The notes under the pieces were generated by a model. It was given only the letters and a program-made list of their open reading frames with translations. It ran no database searches and was not told the DNA's origin. A stretch of 64,000 nucleotides of DNA from Mucilaginibacter rubeus (GTDB taxonomy: Bacteria; Bacteroidota; Bacteroidia; Sphingobacteriales; Sphingobacteriaceae): contig NZ_CP043450.1 in the NCBI RefSeq assembly GCF_003286415.2, forward strand, positions 3,348,001 through 3,412,000, in the 5' to 3' direction. The translations under genes were made by a program, and so were the position numbers. This document shows positions 27,701-36,691 of the stretch, one piece after another. How positions within the stretch are numbered: position 1 is the first letter of the stretch; every line of letters begins with the position of its first letter.

Positions 27701-28164
27701 ACCGATGCGCCAATAACCGGCTGGCCATCGCCAGCATCAACAACTTTACCGGTTAATGTAACCGCTGCAACAGCCACATTAACATCCTTTACTGTAAAAA
27801 TGGAAATCTGGTTATCATTTATCTTACGATAGGTTAGCTGAAAGGCCGATAACAATTGTTTTAAATTATCATCAAGTGTTAACTGGCTTATATTGGTTGT
27901 TAAATTTGCCGGTACAAACTTGTTATCAAGCAAACCTTCCTGGTAAGCTATCTGAACATTAAACTGTTTTTTCAGGTTATCGAGCGCGTCTTTCAGTAGG
28001 ATCTTGCTTTCAACAGCCTGGGGTGCCGTATAACCGAAGCTTTTGGCGTGCACACGGTTGTTACTGGTTAATGCCATTTGGGCAAAACCGTAAACCGACT
28101 GGCCGAGCAAAACCATCAGGAAACAGCAACATCTAAAAAAATTTGATGAGTCGAGTTTTCGCAT
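24724..28164 (-). CDS. SusC/RagA TonB-dependent transporter with STN signalling domain
   Basis: 1146 aa. After the signal segment there is an STN domain (about 50-125, ILLKDALDNLKKQFNVQIAY), then a carboxypeptidase-regulatory-like domain (about 134-215), the plug (ISVLKGGTAAALYGSRAANG) and a barrel ending GVNLAVKF. The STN domain contacts the periplasmic part of a FecR anti-sigma factor, and exactly such a gene lies 19 nt upstream. Imports the ligand and reports its presence. Confidence 0.96.
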   Translation of the reverse strand: MRKLDSSNFFRCCCFLMVLLGQSVYGFAQMALTSNNRVHAKSFGYTAPQAVESKILLKDALDNLKKQFNVQIAYQEGLLDNKFVPANLTTNISQLTLDDNLKQLLSAFQLTYRKINDNQISIFTVKDVNVAVAAVTLTGKVVDAGDGQPVIGASVYLKMDNKVGATTDLSGNFKLIIPDKYAGKPLTLVVAYVGYNQEEVPVTDPTSPLQIKLAQNNKALNEVVVTALGISKQKKSLGYSVTEVKGTEFTQARENNVANALTGKVAGVNAAGLSTGPGGSSRVVIRGNGGLAGDNQPLYVVNGMPIDNSVPGGAATVNGITNNVDRGDGIAAINPDDIESISVLKGGTAAALYGSRAANGVILITTKKGRIQKGVGVEFNSTATYDNVAVFPDYQYEYGQGDGGVKPITLAAAQASGRRSWGAKIDGSTDYVAVDGLAHPYVAQKNNLKNFYQTGSTYTNSLAFVGGNEAFTYRFSAADLNSKGILPGTTYDRKTFNLALNGKLSNKLSIEALAQYNVETGHNRTGAGDALGNPNWTPLEVANTVDVRWLKPGYDAMGNEMVWNDASIASNGYFVINKYKEDDVKNRFIGQGSIIYSPIKDLTFKATISRDFFNYNYTNILPTGTLYTPNGQYAGIKSDVSETNELATVSYRTKIISDLNVGILGGVNSRKNATNQLTFSGSQFTIPYFYSFTNLAVSSTTPYNAKIVTNSVFGSADFDYKSLVFLSFTGRKDWFSTLSPKSNSIFYPSIGGSFILSDAVKLPEFFNMAKLRGSWAQVGGGAPDPYVINLTYSNVPSAGQPLQNVTSNNITNSNLKPYTSTTFEGGFELQMLKNRLGLDVTLYDRKTTNDIVNTAISSTSGYNNVILNVGEVSNKGIEVLLNGTPVKTANFTWTTSYNVAYNDNKVVKLAPGLNTIQLATSVGNWGILDNIEGKPFGMLVGTRMQKDAQGNVVFNAITGLPIQTPLQQLGKSVAPLTMGLTNEFRYKRFSLNFLVDGKFGNKVFSVMEVYATRLGLMKSTLPGRENGLVLNGVDQTGAPYTRTVPVSGLRSYYDNYKTYSDLFLHDGSFVKLRQVILSYALPTNLLNKVKIQSASISFVARNLWTIYKKTDNFDPEQSFTNSNAQGFESIGLPRTRSLGVNLAVKF

Positions 28165-28183
28165 AAAATGTTTGTTTAGGGGG

Positions 28184-29215
28184 TTAGTTTTGTTTAGTAA
28201 TAGTGATATTTTTATCGGTGCGTATAATTTTCACAGGAAGCGTAGTAGAGATGGTTTCTATCAGCTCATCAACATTCGGCACATTTATTTCTCCCTCTAT
28301 TTTGAGCGTGGTTAATTCGGGCCTTGAAAAACTAACATGATAACCATAGTCATCGGTCATGATCTCGCTGATCTGCGCCAGGGTAGCGTCATTAAATAAA
28401 AGCTGGTGCTTTGTCCATTTGGTGATCTTTTCCGGAACCGGGAGGAAAACGCGGGTAACGTTTTTCTTATAAGCATGGCGCACATAGTCGCCCGGCTTCA
28501 TAATCAGCGATTGCTTTGCAGATACAGCGTCGACATAATCAAGCCTGATCTTTCCCTGTACCAGCCCTACATCGGTTTTATTGTGACGGCTCCGTACATT
28601 AAAGGTTGTGCCCAGTACTTCGATATTCATATCCGAGCAGTGCACGATAAACCTTTCGGCCGGTTTTATTGAATGGGGGTCTTTATTGATATGCTTCACA
28701 TTGAACAAGCCCTCGCCGCTTATCCAAACCTCACGCGGGTTTTTATCCCAATTGTCTTTGTAGCTTAATTTTGAGTTTCCGTTAAGCACAACGGTTGAAC
28801 CATCAGGCAAGTTAACCGTACGCAATTCGCCAAAGGGAGTATCAATTTCTTGCTGACGGGCTTTAGTAAGCCACAGCGCGATACCGATAGACGATACCAG
28901 CAATAGCATCGCGGCAACACGGAGGTATTTGTTTAATGTGAATATTTGGGGCTTAACCTGATCGGTTTGTAAAGTAGCAGCTATTTTGAGCCAAACCTTT
29001 TCCTGGTTATTACTATTGGTAAAAACGTCCTGCTTCCGGTAAGTGGTGATGATTTTTGACGCGTCGGCAATTATTTTTCGCTGACCGGGATATTGGGCAG
29101 CTATTTCCTGCCATAATAAACCATCATTTGCAGATGGATTGATGACCGAACGAACAAAATCGTCATCTTCTAAATAATCGGCAAGGGTATAATTACTATA
29201 TTTTGAGGTTAGCAT
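28184..29215 (-). CDS. FecR-family anti-sigma factor
   Basis: 343 aa: a cytoplasmic N-terminal segment of about 90 residues, one TM helix (VAAMLLLVSSIGIALWL), then the FecR domain (TPFGELRTVNLPDGSTVVLN) and a C-terminal STN-like DUF4974 module. Holds the adjacent ECF sigma factor until the STN domain of the liganded SusC signals. Position between the sigma and susC genes fits the standard order. Confidence 0.95.
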   Translation of the reverse strand: MLTSKYSNYTLADYLEDDDFVRSVINPSANDGLLWQEIAAQYPGQRKIIADASKIITTYRKQDVFTNSNNQEKVWLKIAATLQTDQVKPQIFTLNKYLRVAAMLLLVSSIGIALWLTKARQQEIDTPFGELRTVNLPDGSTVVLNGNSKLSYKDNWDKNPREVWISGEGLFNVKHINKDPHSIKPAERFIVHCSDMNIEVLGTTFNVRSRHNKTDVGLVQGKIRLDYVDAVSAKQSLIMKPGDYVRHAYKKNVTRVFLPVPEKITKWTKHQLLFNDATLAQISEIMTDDYGYHVSFSRPELTTLKIEGEINVPNVDELIETISTTLPVKIIRTDKNITITKQN

Positions 29216-29295
29216 TGGATATAAGGTTGTTATTTTACCCTTATAGACAGCACCCTATCCCAATTATCCCTACAAACCGAAAAAAAAATTATTTT

Positions 29296-29916
29296 TTAGT
29301 GATTATTTACGCAAAAGCACGAATACAGCGCTAAAACAATTGCTAATTTGGATGCTTTAAGTACATCCTGAAGATTATCAAAGGCCTTATAGATCAATTT
29401 ATAAGCCGAGCTCACGTTGATTTCCATGATATCGGCTATTTCATCATAACCTAAACCTTCGTAAAAGCGGAGATATATGATTTCCTGCTGCCGCGGCGGC
29501 AATGTTTTTATATGAAACTTGATTTTTTTTTGTAATTCCAGTTCCTCTTCATCTGCAATAATCTGCTGATCAAATGAAATTTCGAAAGGGAAATTATGCT
29601 CAGCTTCGTCTTCCAGGTCAACAAAGCGCGATTTTGATTGCAGCTTACGGAAAATAATGCTCCGCAGGGATTTGAAGAGATAGTTTTTTACCGAAACCGG
29701 GTTGCCCAAGCCTGCCCTGTTTGTCCAGAGCCTAATGAAAAGATCGTGTATGGCATCTTCAATTACGTTTACATCCCGTGTAAATTTGTAACCGTAATTA
29801 TTCAGGATCTTGAAATGATTGTTATATAAGCGGGTGTAAGCATCCCAATTGCCTTCTTTAAAAGCAAGCCACGTAGCAGTATTATGATCGTCATGAACAA
29901 TTTGTTCGTGAGACAT
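29296..29916 (-). CDS. ECF sigma factor (FecI-like)
   Basis: 206 aa with region 2 (YGYKFTRDVNVIEDAIHDLFIRLW) and region 4 (LPPRQQEIIYLRFYEGLGYDEIADIM). It ends in a short hydrophobic Cys-containing tail (LALYSCFCVNNH). First gene of the fucosidase locus and divergent from the LacI regulator. Directs transcription of the susC operon when released by the anti-sigma factor. Confidence 0.95.
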   Translation of the reverse strand: MSHEQIVHDDHNTATWLAFKEGNWDAYTRLYNNHFKILNNYGYKFTRDVNVIEDAIHDLFIRLWTNRAGLGNPVSVKNYLFKSLRSIIFRKLQSKSRFVDLEDEAEHNFPFEISFDQQIIADEEELELQKKIKFHIKTLPPRQQEIIYLRFYEGLGYDEIADIMEINVSSAYKLIYKAFDNLQDVLKASKLAIVLALYSCFCVNNH

Positions 29917-30152
29917 AGCTTAACCAGGGGGATAAAACGTTTTACAATTGAAATCAGGTACAATGTAGTAATTATAACAATTATTTTACATCAACTTCAA
30001 AAATCAATATCACAATTAATTAATCGGGACATAATCAATCAAAGGCCTGTCAATCTGTTGATATCGTTCATTAATTCCAACACTTAAAGCGCCGGCAAAC
30101 ATTTCGTTTAAAAAATAACTTAGTCAGTATTAAATGTTTTACTGATATTTAA

Positions 30153-30162
30153 AAACCGGTTT
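30153..30162. promoter_or_regulatory. Putative LacI-family operator
   Basis: AAACCGGTTT is a perfect 10-bp palindrome with the central CG typical of LacI-family sites, 12 nt before the lacI-type start codon. Probably autoregulatory. The 258-nt gap it lies in separates this gene from the divergent sigma gene and shows nothing else clear. Confidence 0.5.
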
Positions 30163-30174
30163 GCGGACTAAATT

Positions 30175-31203
30175 ATGTTTGAATCAGTCACTATTAAGGA
30201 TATTGCCAAGGCTTTGGGTGTGTCAACCTCAACCGTATCACGGGCACTGAACGGGAGCTATGAAATAGGTACCGAAACCAAAAAGCTTGTCCTGGAGTAT
30301 GCTGAAAAGATTAACTACCGCCCCAACCCTATCGCACTGAGCCTTAAGGAGCAAAAAAGCCACTCCATAGGTGTGGTAGTATGCGAGGTGGCTAATGACT
30401 ATTTTTCGCAGGCCATTAATGGTATCGAATCCATCGCTTATAACCGGGGATACCATGTTATCATCACTCAAACGCACGAATCATTTGACAGGGAAAGCGC
30501 CAATGTAAAACACCTGCTCTCGAGGCATGTGGATGGCTTACTGGTGTCGTTAGCGGCGCAAACAACCGACACATCGCAATACAAATACCTGCTTGACAAA
30601 GGATTTCCGATAGTATTTTTTGACAGGGCCGCTCCCGATCTTAATACCCACAAGGTTGTTGCCGATAACTTCCAGGGATCATTTAATGGTACCGAAACGC
30701 TAATTAATTCGGGTTTTGCCAAAATTGCCCACCTTACCAATTCAAATAACCTGCTCATTAGCCATGAGCGTTTTGACGGCTATAAAGCAGCGCTTGATAA
30801 GCACGGCATCGAGCTCAGGCCCGAATACATTAAACATTGCAATCATGGGGGCATGATCCAGGACGAAGTTGAACTCGTACTGAAAGAATTAATGGCATTG
30901 GATGACCGCCCTGAAGCAATTTTTATTGGTAGCGACCGGCTCACAATCAGTAGTATGTCGATATTAAAAAAATGGGGCTTTAAGGTTCCCGGAGATATTG
31001 CTATTGCGGGTTTCACCAATTCGGATGTGGTTGAACTGTTTGATCCTCCATTAACGGTGATTCGTCAGCCAGCTTTCCAGATAGGACAAATGGCAACAGA
31101 AATGCTTATCAAAACCATTGAAAGTAAATGGCCGGTTGAAGAGTTTACTACCGAAAAGGTGGATACGCAATTGATTGTGCGGTCGTCGTCAAACAAAGCT
31201 TAA
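30175..31203 (+). CDS. LacI-family transcriptional regulator
   Basis: 342 aa. The N-terminal helix-turn-helix reads TIKDIAKALGVSTSTVSRAL with the hinge YRPNPIALSL, followed by a periplasmic-binding-type effector domain (HSIGVVVCEV to VVELFDPPLTVIRQP). Divergent from the fucosidase locus and convergent with the DeoR gene, 4 nt apart. Target could be itself, the fucosidase locus or distant genes; the sequence does not decide. Confidence 0.94.
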   Translation: MFESVTIKDIAKALGVSTSTVSRALNGSYEIGTETKKLVLEYAEKINYRPNPIALSLKEQKSHSIGVVVCEVANDYFSQAINGIESIAYNRGYHVIITQTHESFDRESANVKHLLSRHVDGLLVSLAAQTTDTSQYKYLLDKGFPIVFFDRAAPDLNTHKVVADNFQGSFNGTETLINSGFAKIAHLTNSNNLLISHERFDGYKAALDKHGIELRPEYIKHCNHGGMIQDEVELVLKELMALDDRPEAIFIGSDRLTISSMSILKKWGFKVPGDIAIAGFTNSDVVELFDPPLTVIRQPAFQIGQMATEMLIKTIESKWPVEEFTTEKVDTQLIVRSSSNKA

Positions 31204-31207
31204 TCTC

Positions 31208-31972
31208 CTAAACGACAGTAACCTTTACCCCTTTTTCTTCCAGCATATTGAGCATTGCAGGGCTAATGCCACTATCGGTAATGATCTCATTGATTTGGTC
31301 AAGCGCGCAGATCTTTGCCAGGCCACGCTTGCCGAACTTTGTACTATCGGCCAGTACAATAGTAGTTTGGGCTGCATTGATCATTTTTTGATTGAGCCTT
31401 GCTTCGGATAAATTGGTAGTGGTTAACCCTATTTCCGGATCGATGCCATCTACCCCTAAAAACAGTACACCGCATAACATATCATCCAACATCAGCTCGG
31501 CATAGTTGCCTGTTACCGATGATGAGGTATTCCGCATTTGTCCACCCAATTGAACAATGTCAACCTTGGGATGCTGCAAAAGTTCAAGCGCTACCGGCAA
31601 TGCAGCGGTAACTACCGTAAGATGCTTATTGGGCTGCATAGCGCGGGCCAACGCCAGCATGGTAGTACCCGATGCTATAATAACCGAATCGTTAGCATCG
31701 ATACGGGCGGCGGCCTCGAAAGCTATTTTCTTCTTTTCGGGGCCGTTCAGTTTTTCCTTTTCGGCTACCGGCCTATCATTGGCATACGGATTTGTTTTGC
31801 TTGCACCGCCATGCGTTCTGAAGAGCAGGTTTTTATCTTCTAAAAGTTTCAGGTCCTTTCGGATGGTAACTTCCGAAACATTTAACTCGCCACTCAGGTC
31901 CTGCACATTTACAAAACCATCTGTCTCAACTTTTTGCAGGATAAACTTATGCCGATCGGTATTTTTACTCAT
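31208..31972 (-). CDS. glpR: DeoR-family repressor, probable glycerol-3-phosphate regulator
   Basis: 254 aa with a winged helix (DLSGELNVSEVTIRKDLKLLE) and the DeoR sugar-phosphate sensor domain (VIIASGTTMLALARAM, ILADSTKFGKRGLAKI). Divergent from glpD across 151 nt, where TTTCG-type repeats lie. By analogy with GlpR it would sense glycerol-3-phosphate and repress glpDKF. The family is certain, the effector inferred from neighbours. Confidence 0.85.
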   Translation of the reverse strand: MSKNTDRHKFILQKVETDGFVNVQDLSGELNVSEVTIRKDLKLLEDKNLLFRTHGGASKTNPYANDRPVAEKEKLNGPEKKKIAFEAAARIDANDSVIIASGTTMLALARAMQPNKHLTVVTAALPVALELLQHPKVDIVQLGGQMRNTSSSVTGNYAELMLDDMLCGVLFLGVDGIDPEIGLTTTNLSEARLNQKMINAAQTTIVLADSTKFGKRGLAKICALDQINEIITDSGISPAMLNMLEEKGVKVTVV

Positions 31973-32080
31973 AAAGCTAAATTAAACAGAAAAACTGACT
32001 GTAAATTTTAAAAGAGCCTATCGCGTCTCGAATACGTCAAAAGTAACCAAATAAAATTATTTTATATTTCATTTAGTTTT

Positions 32081-32125
32081 ATTTTATTTCGATTTTATAT
32101 ATTTGAATAAATATCGAAATAAAAT
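32081..32125. promoter_or_regulatory. Putative operator overlapping the glpD promoter and start
   Basis: ATTTTATTTCGAT (32081-32093) and its exact complement ATCGAAATAAAAT (32113-32125) form a 13-bp inverted repeat with a 19-nt spacer. A TTTCATTT half-site lies just upstream (from about 32067). It spans the -7 box TATATTTG and reaches into the ATG. TTTCG-type half-sites are typical of DeoR-family regulators. Confidence 0.6.
32098..32105 (+). promoter_or_regulatory. Putative -7 box of the glp operon
   Basis: TATATTTG matches TAnnTTTG exactly and lies centrally in the inverted repeat, 18 nt before the glpD ATG, so the leader would be very short. Confidence 0.5.
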
Positions 32126-33704
32126 GAATCCATTTACAAGGGAAGCAAATCTTGAGCACCTTACCAATACCGAAAAGATCTGGGACCTGATTATCATAGG
32201 TGGTGGCGCTACAGGCCTTGGTGCCGCGGTGGATGCAGCATCGCGTGGTTTCTCTACTTTATTATTGGAACAGGCAGATTTTGCCAAGGGTACTTCGAGC
32301 CGGGCTACGAAACTGGTTCATGGAGGGGTACGCTACCTTGCACAAGGGGATATTGGATTGGTACGCGAAGCTTTGCGCGAGCGGGGATTACTATTAAACA
32401 ACGCCCCGCACCTTGTAAAAAACGAAAGTTTTATTATCCCCAATTACAGTTGGTGGGATGGTGTTTTTTACACCATAGGCCTCAGTATTTACGATATCCT
32501 TGCAGGCAAGCTGAGCTTTGGCCGGGCAAAACATATCTCCAAAAAAGAAACTATTAAACGCTTACCCGGCATACAAGAAAAAGGCCTGCATGGTAGCGTT
32601 GTTTATCATGACGGACAGTTTGATGACTCCCGTTTAGCGATTAACCTGGCGCAAACTGCCATTGAGCAAGGCGCAACGCTATTAAATTACTTCAAAGTAA
32701 GCGGATTGATCAAAGGTACGAGTGGCAAAATTGCGGGAGTAACAGCTACCGATATCGAAACGGGCATTAACTATGAATTGAAAGCAAAAACTGTAATTAA
32801 TGCTACCGGCGTTTTTGTTGACGACGTACTTAAAATGGATACGCCAGAAAAGAAACCAATGGTTAGGCCAAGCCAGGGTGTTCACCTTGTACTCGACCGG
32901 TCATTTTTACCGGCAGAGGATGCCCTGATGATCCCGAAAACAGAAGACGGGCGTGTGCTTTTCGCGGTTCCGTGGCATGAGAAATTATTAATAGGCACTA
33001 CTGACACCCCTATCGACTCCCATAGCCTTGAACCGGTAGCACTGGATGAGGAAGTGGAATTTATATTAAGGACAGCAGGAAAATACCTGACTAAAGCCCC
33101 TACCCGCGCCGATGTTTTAAGTGTATTTGCCGGTTTACGGCCCCTTGCTGCCCCCCAGGACGGTTCATCAAAAACAAAAGAAATTTCACGAAGCCATAAA
33201 CTGATTGTCTCTGATTCGGGATTAATTACCATAACCGGAGGCAAATGGACAACCTACCGTAAAATGGCAGAGGATATTGTTAACCAGGCCATCAAAACCG
33301 GCGGACTCCAAAACACGCCTTGTAAAACAGAATCATTAGCTATCCATGGCAGCAGGCCAAATCCCGACCGCACAAACCCCATGTTTGTTTATGGGACTGA
33401 CATCGAGAAAATACAGGCTTTATATGACGAAAATCCTGACTGGAAAAACCAAATTAACCCTGAAGGTAGCTATACTAAAGGCGAAGTAATCTGGTCTGTA
33501 CGGAATGAAATGGCAAGAAGCGTTGAAGATATCCTGGCACGCCGAACGAGGGTTTTATTTTTAAATGCCCGCCTGGCTATCAAAATGGCACCTGAAGTAG
33601 CCCACCTTATGGCCGGCGAATTAGGAAAAGATACAGCGTGGGAAACGACGCAGATAAACGCATTTAACGAAACAGCAAAAAATTATATACTCACACCGCA
33701 TTAA
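32124..33704 (+). CDS. glpD: Glycerol-3-phosphate dehydrogenase, FAD-dependent
   Basis: 526 aa from the ATG at 32124. An in-frame TTG at 32103 falls inside the -7 box and was rejected. The FAD-binding motif is IIIGGGATGLGAAVDAASRG (about 23-42), followed by GTSSRATKLVHGGVRYL, the typical GlpD signature, and TITGGKWTTYRKMAED. Oxidises sn-glycerol-3-phosphate to dihydroxyacetone phosphate and feeds electrons to quinone at the membrane. First gene of glpD-glpK-glpF. Confidence 0.95.
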   Translation: MNPFTREANLEHLTNTEKIWDLIIIGGGATGLGAAVDAASRGFSTLLLEQADFAKGTSSRATKLVHGGVRYLAQGDIGLVREALRERGLLLNNAPHLVKNESFIIPNYSWWDGVFYTIGLSIYDILAGKLSFGRAKHISKKETIKRLPGIQEKGLHGSVVYHDGQFDDSRLAINLAQTAIEQGATLLNYFKVSGLIKGTSGKIAGVTATDIETGINYELKAKTVINATGVFVDDVLKMDTPEKKPMVRPSQGVHLVLDRSFLPAEDALMIPKTEDGRVLFAVPWHEKLLIGTTDTPIDSHSLEPVALDEEVEFILRTAGKYLTKAPTRADVLSVFAGLRPLAAPQDGSSKTKEISRSHKLIVSDSGLITITGGKWTTYRKMAEDIVNQAIKTGGLQNTPCKTESLAIHGSRPNPDRTNPMFVYGTDIEKIQALYDENPDWKNQINPEGSYTKGEVIWSVRNEMARSVEDILARRTRVLFLNARLAIKMAPEVAHLMAGELGKDTAWETTQINAFNETAKNYILTPH

Positions 33705-33759
33705 ATATCAATTTTAATGTGATATTCAATTAATAAACCAAGGTAAACCAAACCAAATT

Positions 33760-35274
33760 ATGCAGGAATATATTTTAGCGCTCGACCAGGGCACTACCAG
33801 TTCGCGGGCCATAATTTTTGACCACGCTGGCAAGATCATTACTTCGGCACAAAAAGAATTTAAGCAGTACTTTCCAAAACCAGGCTGGGTTGAGCACGAC
33901 CCTAATGAGATTTGGGCAGGCCAGATCTCTGTAGCTGTAGAAGCGATTGCAAAAGCGGGATTAGGCGGCGGAAACATCAAAGCCATTGGCATCACCAATC
34001 AGCGTGAAACCACCATAGTTTGGAACCGCAAAACCGGCGAACATATTTATAACGCGATAGTTTGGCAAGACAGGCGCACCGCCGACTTTTGTGATGAGCT
34101 GAAACAAAAGGGCCATAGCGATATGATCCGCGATAAAACCGGCCTCGTGATAGATGCCTACTTTTCGGGTTCAAAAATCAAATGGATTTTGGATAACGTT
34201 GAAGGTGCAAGAGCGCAGGCCGAAGCAGGCGAGCTGGCCTTTGGCACGGTTGACAGCTGGCTGATATGGCAATTAACCCGCAGCGAAGTACATGCTACTG
34301 ATGTAACTAACGCGGGCCGCACCATGTTATTTAACATCCGTACCCAGCAATGGGATGATGAGCTGTTGCAATTATTTAATATCCCCAAAAGCATATTGCC
34401 CGAAGTAAAGCAATCGAGCGAACTATATGGTCATACTGCCAACAATATATTCGCGCAAAGAATCCCTATCGCGGGTATCGCCGGCGATCAGCATGCGGCC
34501 TTATTCGGGCAAATGTGTATTGATAAAGCCATGGTGAAAAACACTTACGGCACGGGTTGTTTCATGCTGATGAATATTGGCCAGGAGTTTATTAAATCGA
34601 AAAACAACCTGCTTACCACCATTGCCTGGAAAATAAACGGCGAAATCACTTATGCTTTTGAGGGTAGTATTTTTATAGGAGGCGCGGTTGTACAATGGTT
34701 GCGCGATGGTCTTGGCATCATTAAAACCTCGGCCGATATTGAAAAACTGGCTACATCCGTAAAAGATACCGCCGGCGTTTACTTTGTGCCCGCATTTGCA
34801 GGCCTGGGAGCGCCCTACTGGGACCCCGAAGTTCGCGGAGCAATAGTTGGCTTAACCCGCGGAGCGACTGCGGCACATATTTCAAGGGCGGCATTGGCAT
34901 CAATTGCTTATCAAACCATGGATGTACTTAAAGCCATGGAAGCCGATGCAGGCATGGAAATTAAAGAGCTCAGGGTTGATGGTGGCGCTACGGCCAATAA
35001 CCTGCTAATGCAATTTCAATCAGACGTATTAAACTGTAAAGTGATCCGACCAGAGGTTACCGAAACCACAGCGCTTGGCGTAGCCTATATGGCCGGCTTG
35101 GCCGTAGGTTACTGGAAAGATATAGCCGAAATTCAGCATCTATGGGCAGTTGAAGCCGAATTTAATCCGGGTGATGACCTGGAAGAAGTAAAAACCGGTA
35201 TAGCGGGTTGGGAACGCGCGGTAAGCACGGCCCAATGCTGGTCTAATTCCGGTCATCCTGTATCCGCTATTTAA
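33760..35274 (+). CDS. glpK: Glycerol kinase
   Basis: 504-aa FGGY kinase phosphorylating glycerol to glycerol-3-phosphate. Shows [14 protein letters not shown] at the N-terminus, [22 protein letters not shown], the [15 protein letters not shown] segment and the [19 protein letters not shown] signature. Length is normal. Lies 55 nt after glpD and 24 nt before glpF. Confidence 0.97.
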   Translation: MQEYILALDQGTTSSRAIIFDHAGKIITSAQKEFKQYFPKPGWVEHDPNEIWAGQISVAVEAIAKAGLGGGNIKAIGITNQRETTIVWNRKTGEHIYNAIVWQDRRTADFCDELKQKGHSDMIRDKTGLVIDAYFSGSKIKWILDNVEGARAQAEAGELAFGTVDSWLIWQLTRSEVHATDVTNAGRTMLFNIRTQQWDDELLQLFNIPKSILPEVKQSSELYGHTANNIFAQRIPIAGIAGDQHAALFGQMCIDKAMVKNTYGTGCFMLMNIGQEFIKSKNNLLTTIAWKINGEITYAFEGSIFIGGAVVQWLRDGLGIIKTSADIEKLATSVKDTAGVYFVPAFAGLGAPYWDPEVRGAIVGLTRGATAAHISRAALASIAYQTMDVLKAMEADAGMEIKELRVDGGATANNLLMQFQSDVLNCKVIRPEVTETTALGVAYMAGLAVGYWKDIAEIQHLWAVEAEFNPGDDLEEVKTGIAGWERAVSTAQCWSNSGHPVSAI

Positions 35275-35298
35275 TATCCACCATTAAAATATTTAAAC

Positions 35299-36027
35299 AT
35301 GTCTCCATTTGTAGCCGAACTGATAGGCACCATGCTCATGATATTATTAGGCGATGGCGTAGTGGCCAACGTAGTTTTAAAAGATACCAAAGGAAACAAC
35401 GGCGGATGGATAGTGATCACGACAGCCTGGGGTCTGGCGGTTTTTGTTGGAGTAGTAGTTGCAGGGCCATATAGCGGCGCTCACCTTAACCCGGCTGTGA
35501 CCATAGCACTTGCTATTGCAGGTAAGTTTGCCTGGGCGAACATTGTACCCTATATCATTGCCCAATTTGCAGGCGCCTGTATGGGTGCTTTTTTAGTTTG
35601 GATCATGTATTACGATCACTTCAAGCGCACCAATGATCCGGGCTCTATACTGGCGGTATTTTGTACCGGCCCCGCGGTACGCAATTATGTTTCCAATATT
35701 GCCAGTGAAATAATTGGCGCGTTTGTATTACTCTTCACTATCTTTTATATCGCCGGCGCTGAGATCACACCTGCTAAAACCCCTATTGGCCTGGGCTCAA
35801 TCGGTGCAATCCCGGTAGCTTTATTAGTATGGGTGATAGGCCTGTCGTTAGGTGGAACCACCGGTTACGCCATTAATCCCGCCCGCGACCTTGGCCCGCG
35901 TTTTATGCACATGATACTACCGATAAAAGGTAAAGGCACCAGCGACTGGGCTTATGCCTGGATCCCCGTTATCGCTCCCTTAGTTGGTGCTTCTATTGCA
36001 GCTATACTGTATCTTTCTATAAAGTAA
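35299..36027 (+). CDS. glpF: Glycerol uptake facilitator, MIP family
   Basis: 242-aa six-helix channel. Both half-helix motifs are present: HLNPAVTIALA and YAINPARDLGPR. The Asp after the second NPAR is the mark of glycerol-conducting members as opposed to water channels. It lets glycerol cross the inner membrane for the kinase encoded upstream. Confidence 0.95.
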   Translation: MSPFVAELIGTMLMILLGDGVVANVVLKDTKGNNGGWIVITTAWGLAVFVGVVVAGPYSGAHLNPAVTIALAIAGKFAWANIVPYIIAQFAGACMGAFLVWIMYYDHFKRTNDPGSILAVFCTGPAVRNYVSNIASEIIGAFVLLFTIFYIAGAEITPAKTPIGLGSIGAIPVALLVWVIGLSLGGTTGYAINPARDLGPRFMHMILPIKGKGTSDWAYAWIPVIAPLVGASIAAILYLSIK

Positions 36028-36046
36028 TAATCTTATTCCCTATTCA

Positions 36047-36077
36047 GACTTTCGAAGTTTTAAAAACTTCGAAAGTC
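36047..36077. terminator. 31-nt perfect palindrome after glpF
   Basis: GACTTTCGAAGTTTT and its complement AAAACTTCGAAAGTC around one base, 19 nt after the glpF stop. Differs from the element at 12737-12767 only in one arm base and its partner. Probable end of the glp transcript. Confidence 0.75.
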
Positions 36078-36122
36078 TTAGGACGCTCTATTTCAAGGCT
36101 CCTTCAACCCCCAAAATCACCA

Positions 36123-36177
36123 TTGTTCATTTCAGCCATTTTAATGGATAATGAACATTACTGTTCATATTGTTCAT
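36123..36177. promoter_or_regulatory. Cluster of four TGTTCAT sites
   Basis: TTGTTCAT at 36123-36130, ATGAACA-TTAC-TGTTCAT at 36151-36168 (7-bp inverted repeat) and TTGTTCAT at 36170-36177. It lies in the 664-nt gap between glpF and the surface-protein gene. The cluster looks like a multi-site operator. The rest of the gap is AT-rich, with a GTTTACAAAAA (36318-36328) / TTTTGTAAAC (36351-36360) inverted pair and no ORF. Confidence 0.5.
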
Positions 36178-36691
36178 TTAATTAATACTTAAGCTAAGAG
36201 CTAACAGGAATGGCGTTCATTTTAACAAGCACCAAGAATTACTGTGTATTTATATCCCCAAACCGGGATTTTAAGTAGAAAATAAGCAACGACAACGTCG
36301 AACGCCACCTCAATTTCGTTTACAAAAATCAAGCCATTACATTTTTAATTTTTTGTAAACAGAATTTTACAGCCTGTAACCCGGCTTTCCGGCGGGGGTA
36401 CATTTAGAAAGTATAGTACAGCTACTTAGTGTATATTTTACAACCTACGTTTTTACCATTTGTAAAGTTTCCCTTCTCCTCAATTATACACTTTACTCCC
36501 CCTCGTTTTGAACCTTGCCCGGTCCGCGAAAATCCCTGGTGGCATGGCTTTCCTTTTGCAACCTACACTTCAAAAAAACACAACATTAACTAAGGTTTAA
36601 TCAATACCGGCTGTCCCCCGGCCGCATTGATTAAACTTTTAAGCAAGACAAGCGAGCACGTTGCGAGTCTGGCTGACATGCGTAAAAACAC

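Noticed and set aside
30175..31203. LacI protein as the regulator of the fucosidase locus
   Set aside because: The locus has its own sigma/anti-sigma pair and the AAACCGGTTT site is placed for autoregulation; no evidence ties it to susC, so it was not asserted.
32103..32123. TTG start extending glpD by 7 codons
   Set aside because: The TTG is the last part of the -7 box TATATTTG, so the transcript starts downstream of it.
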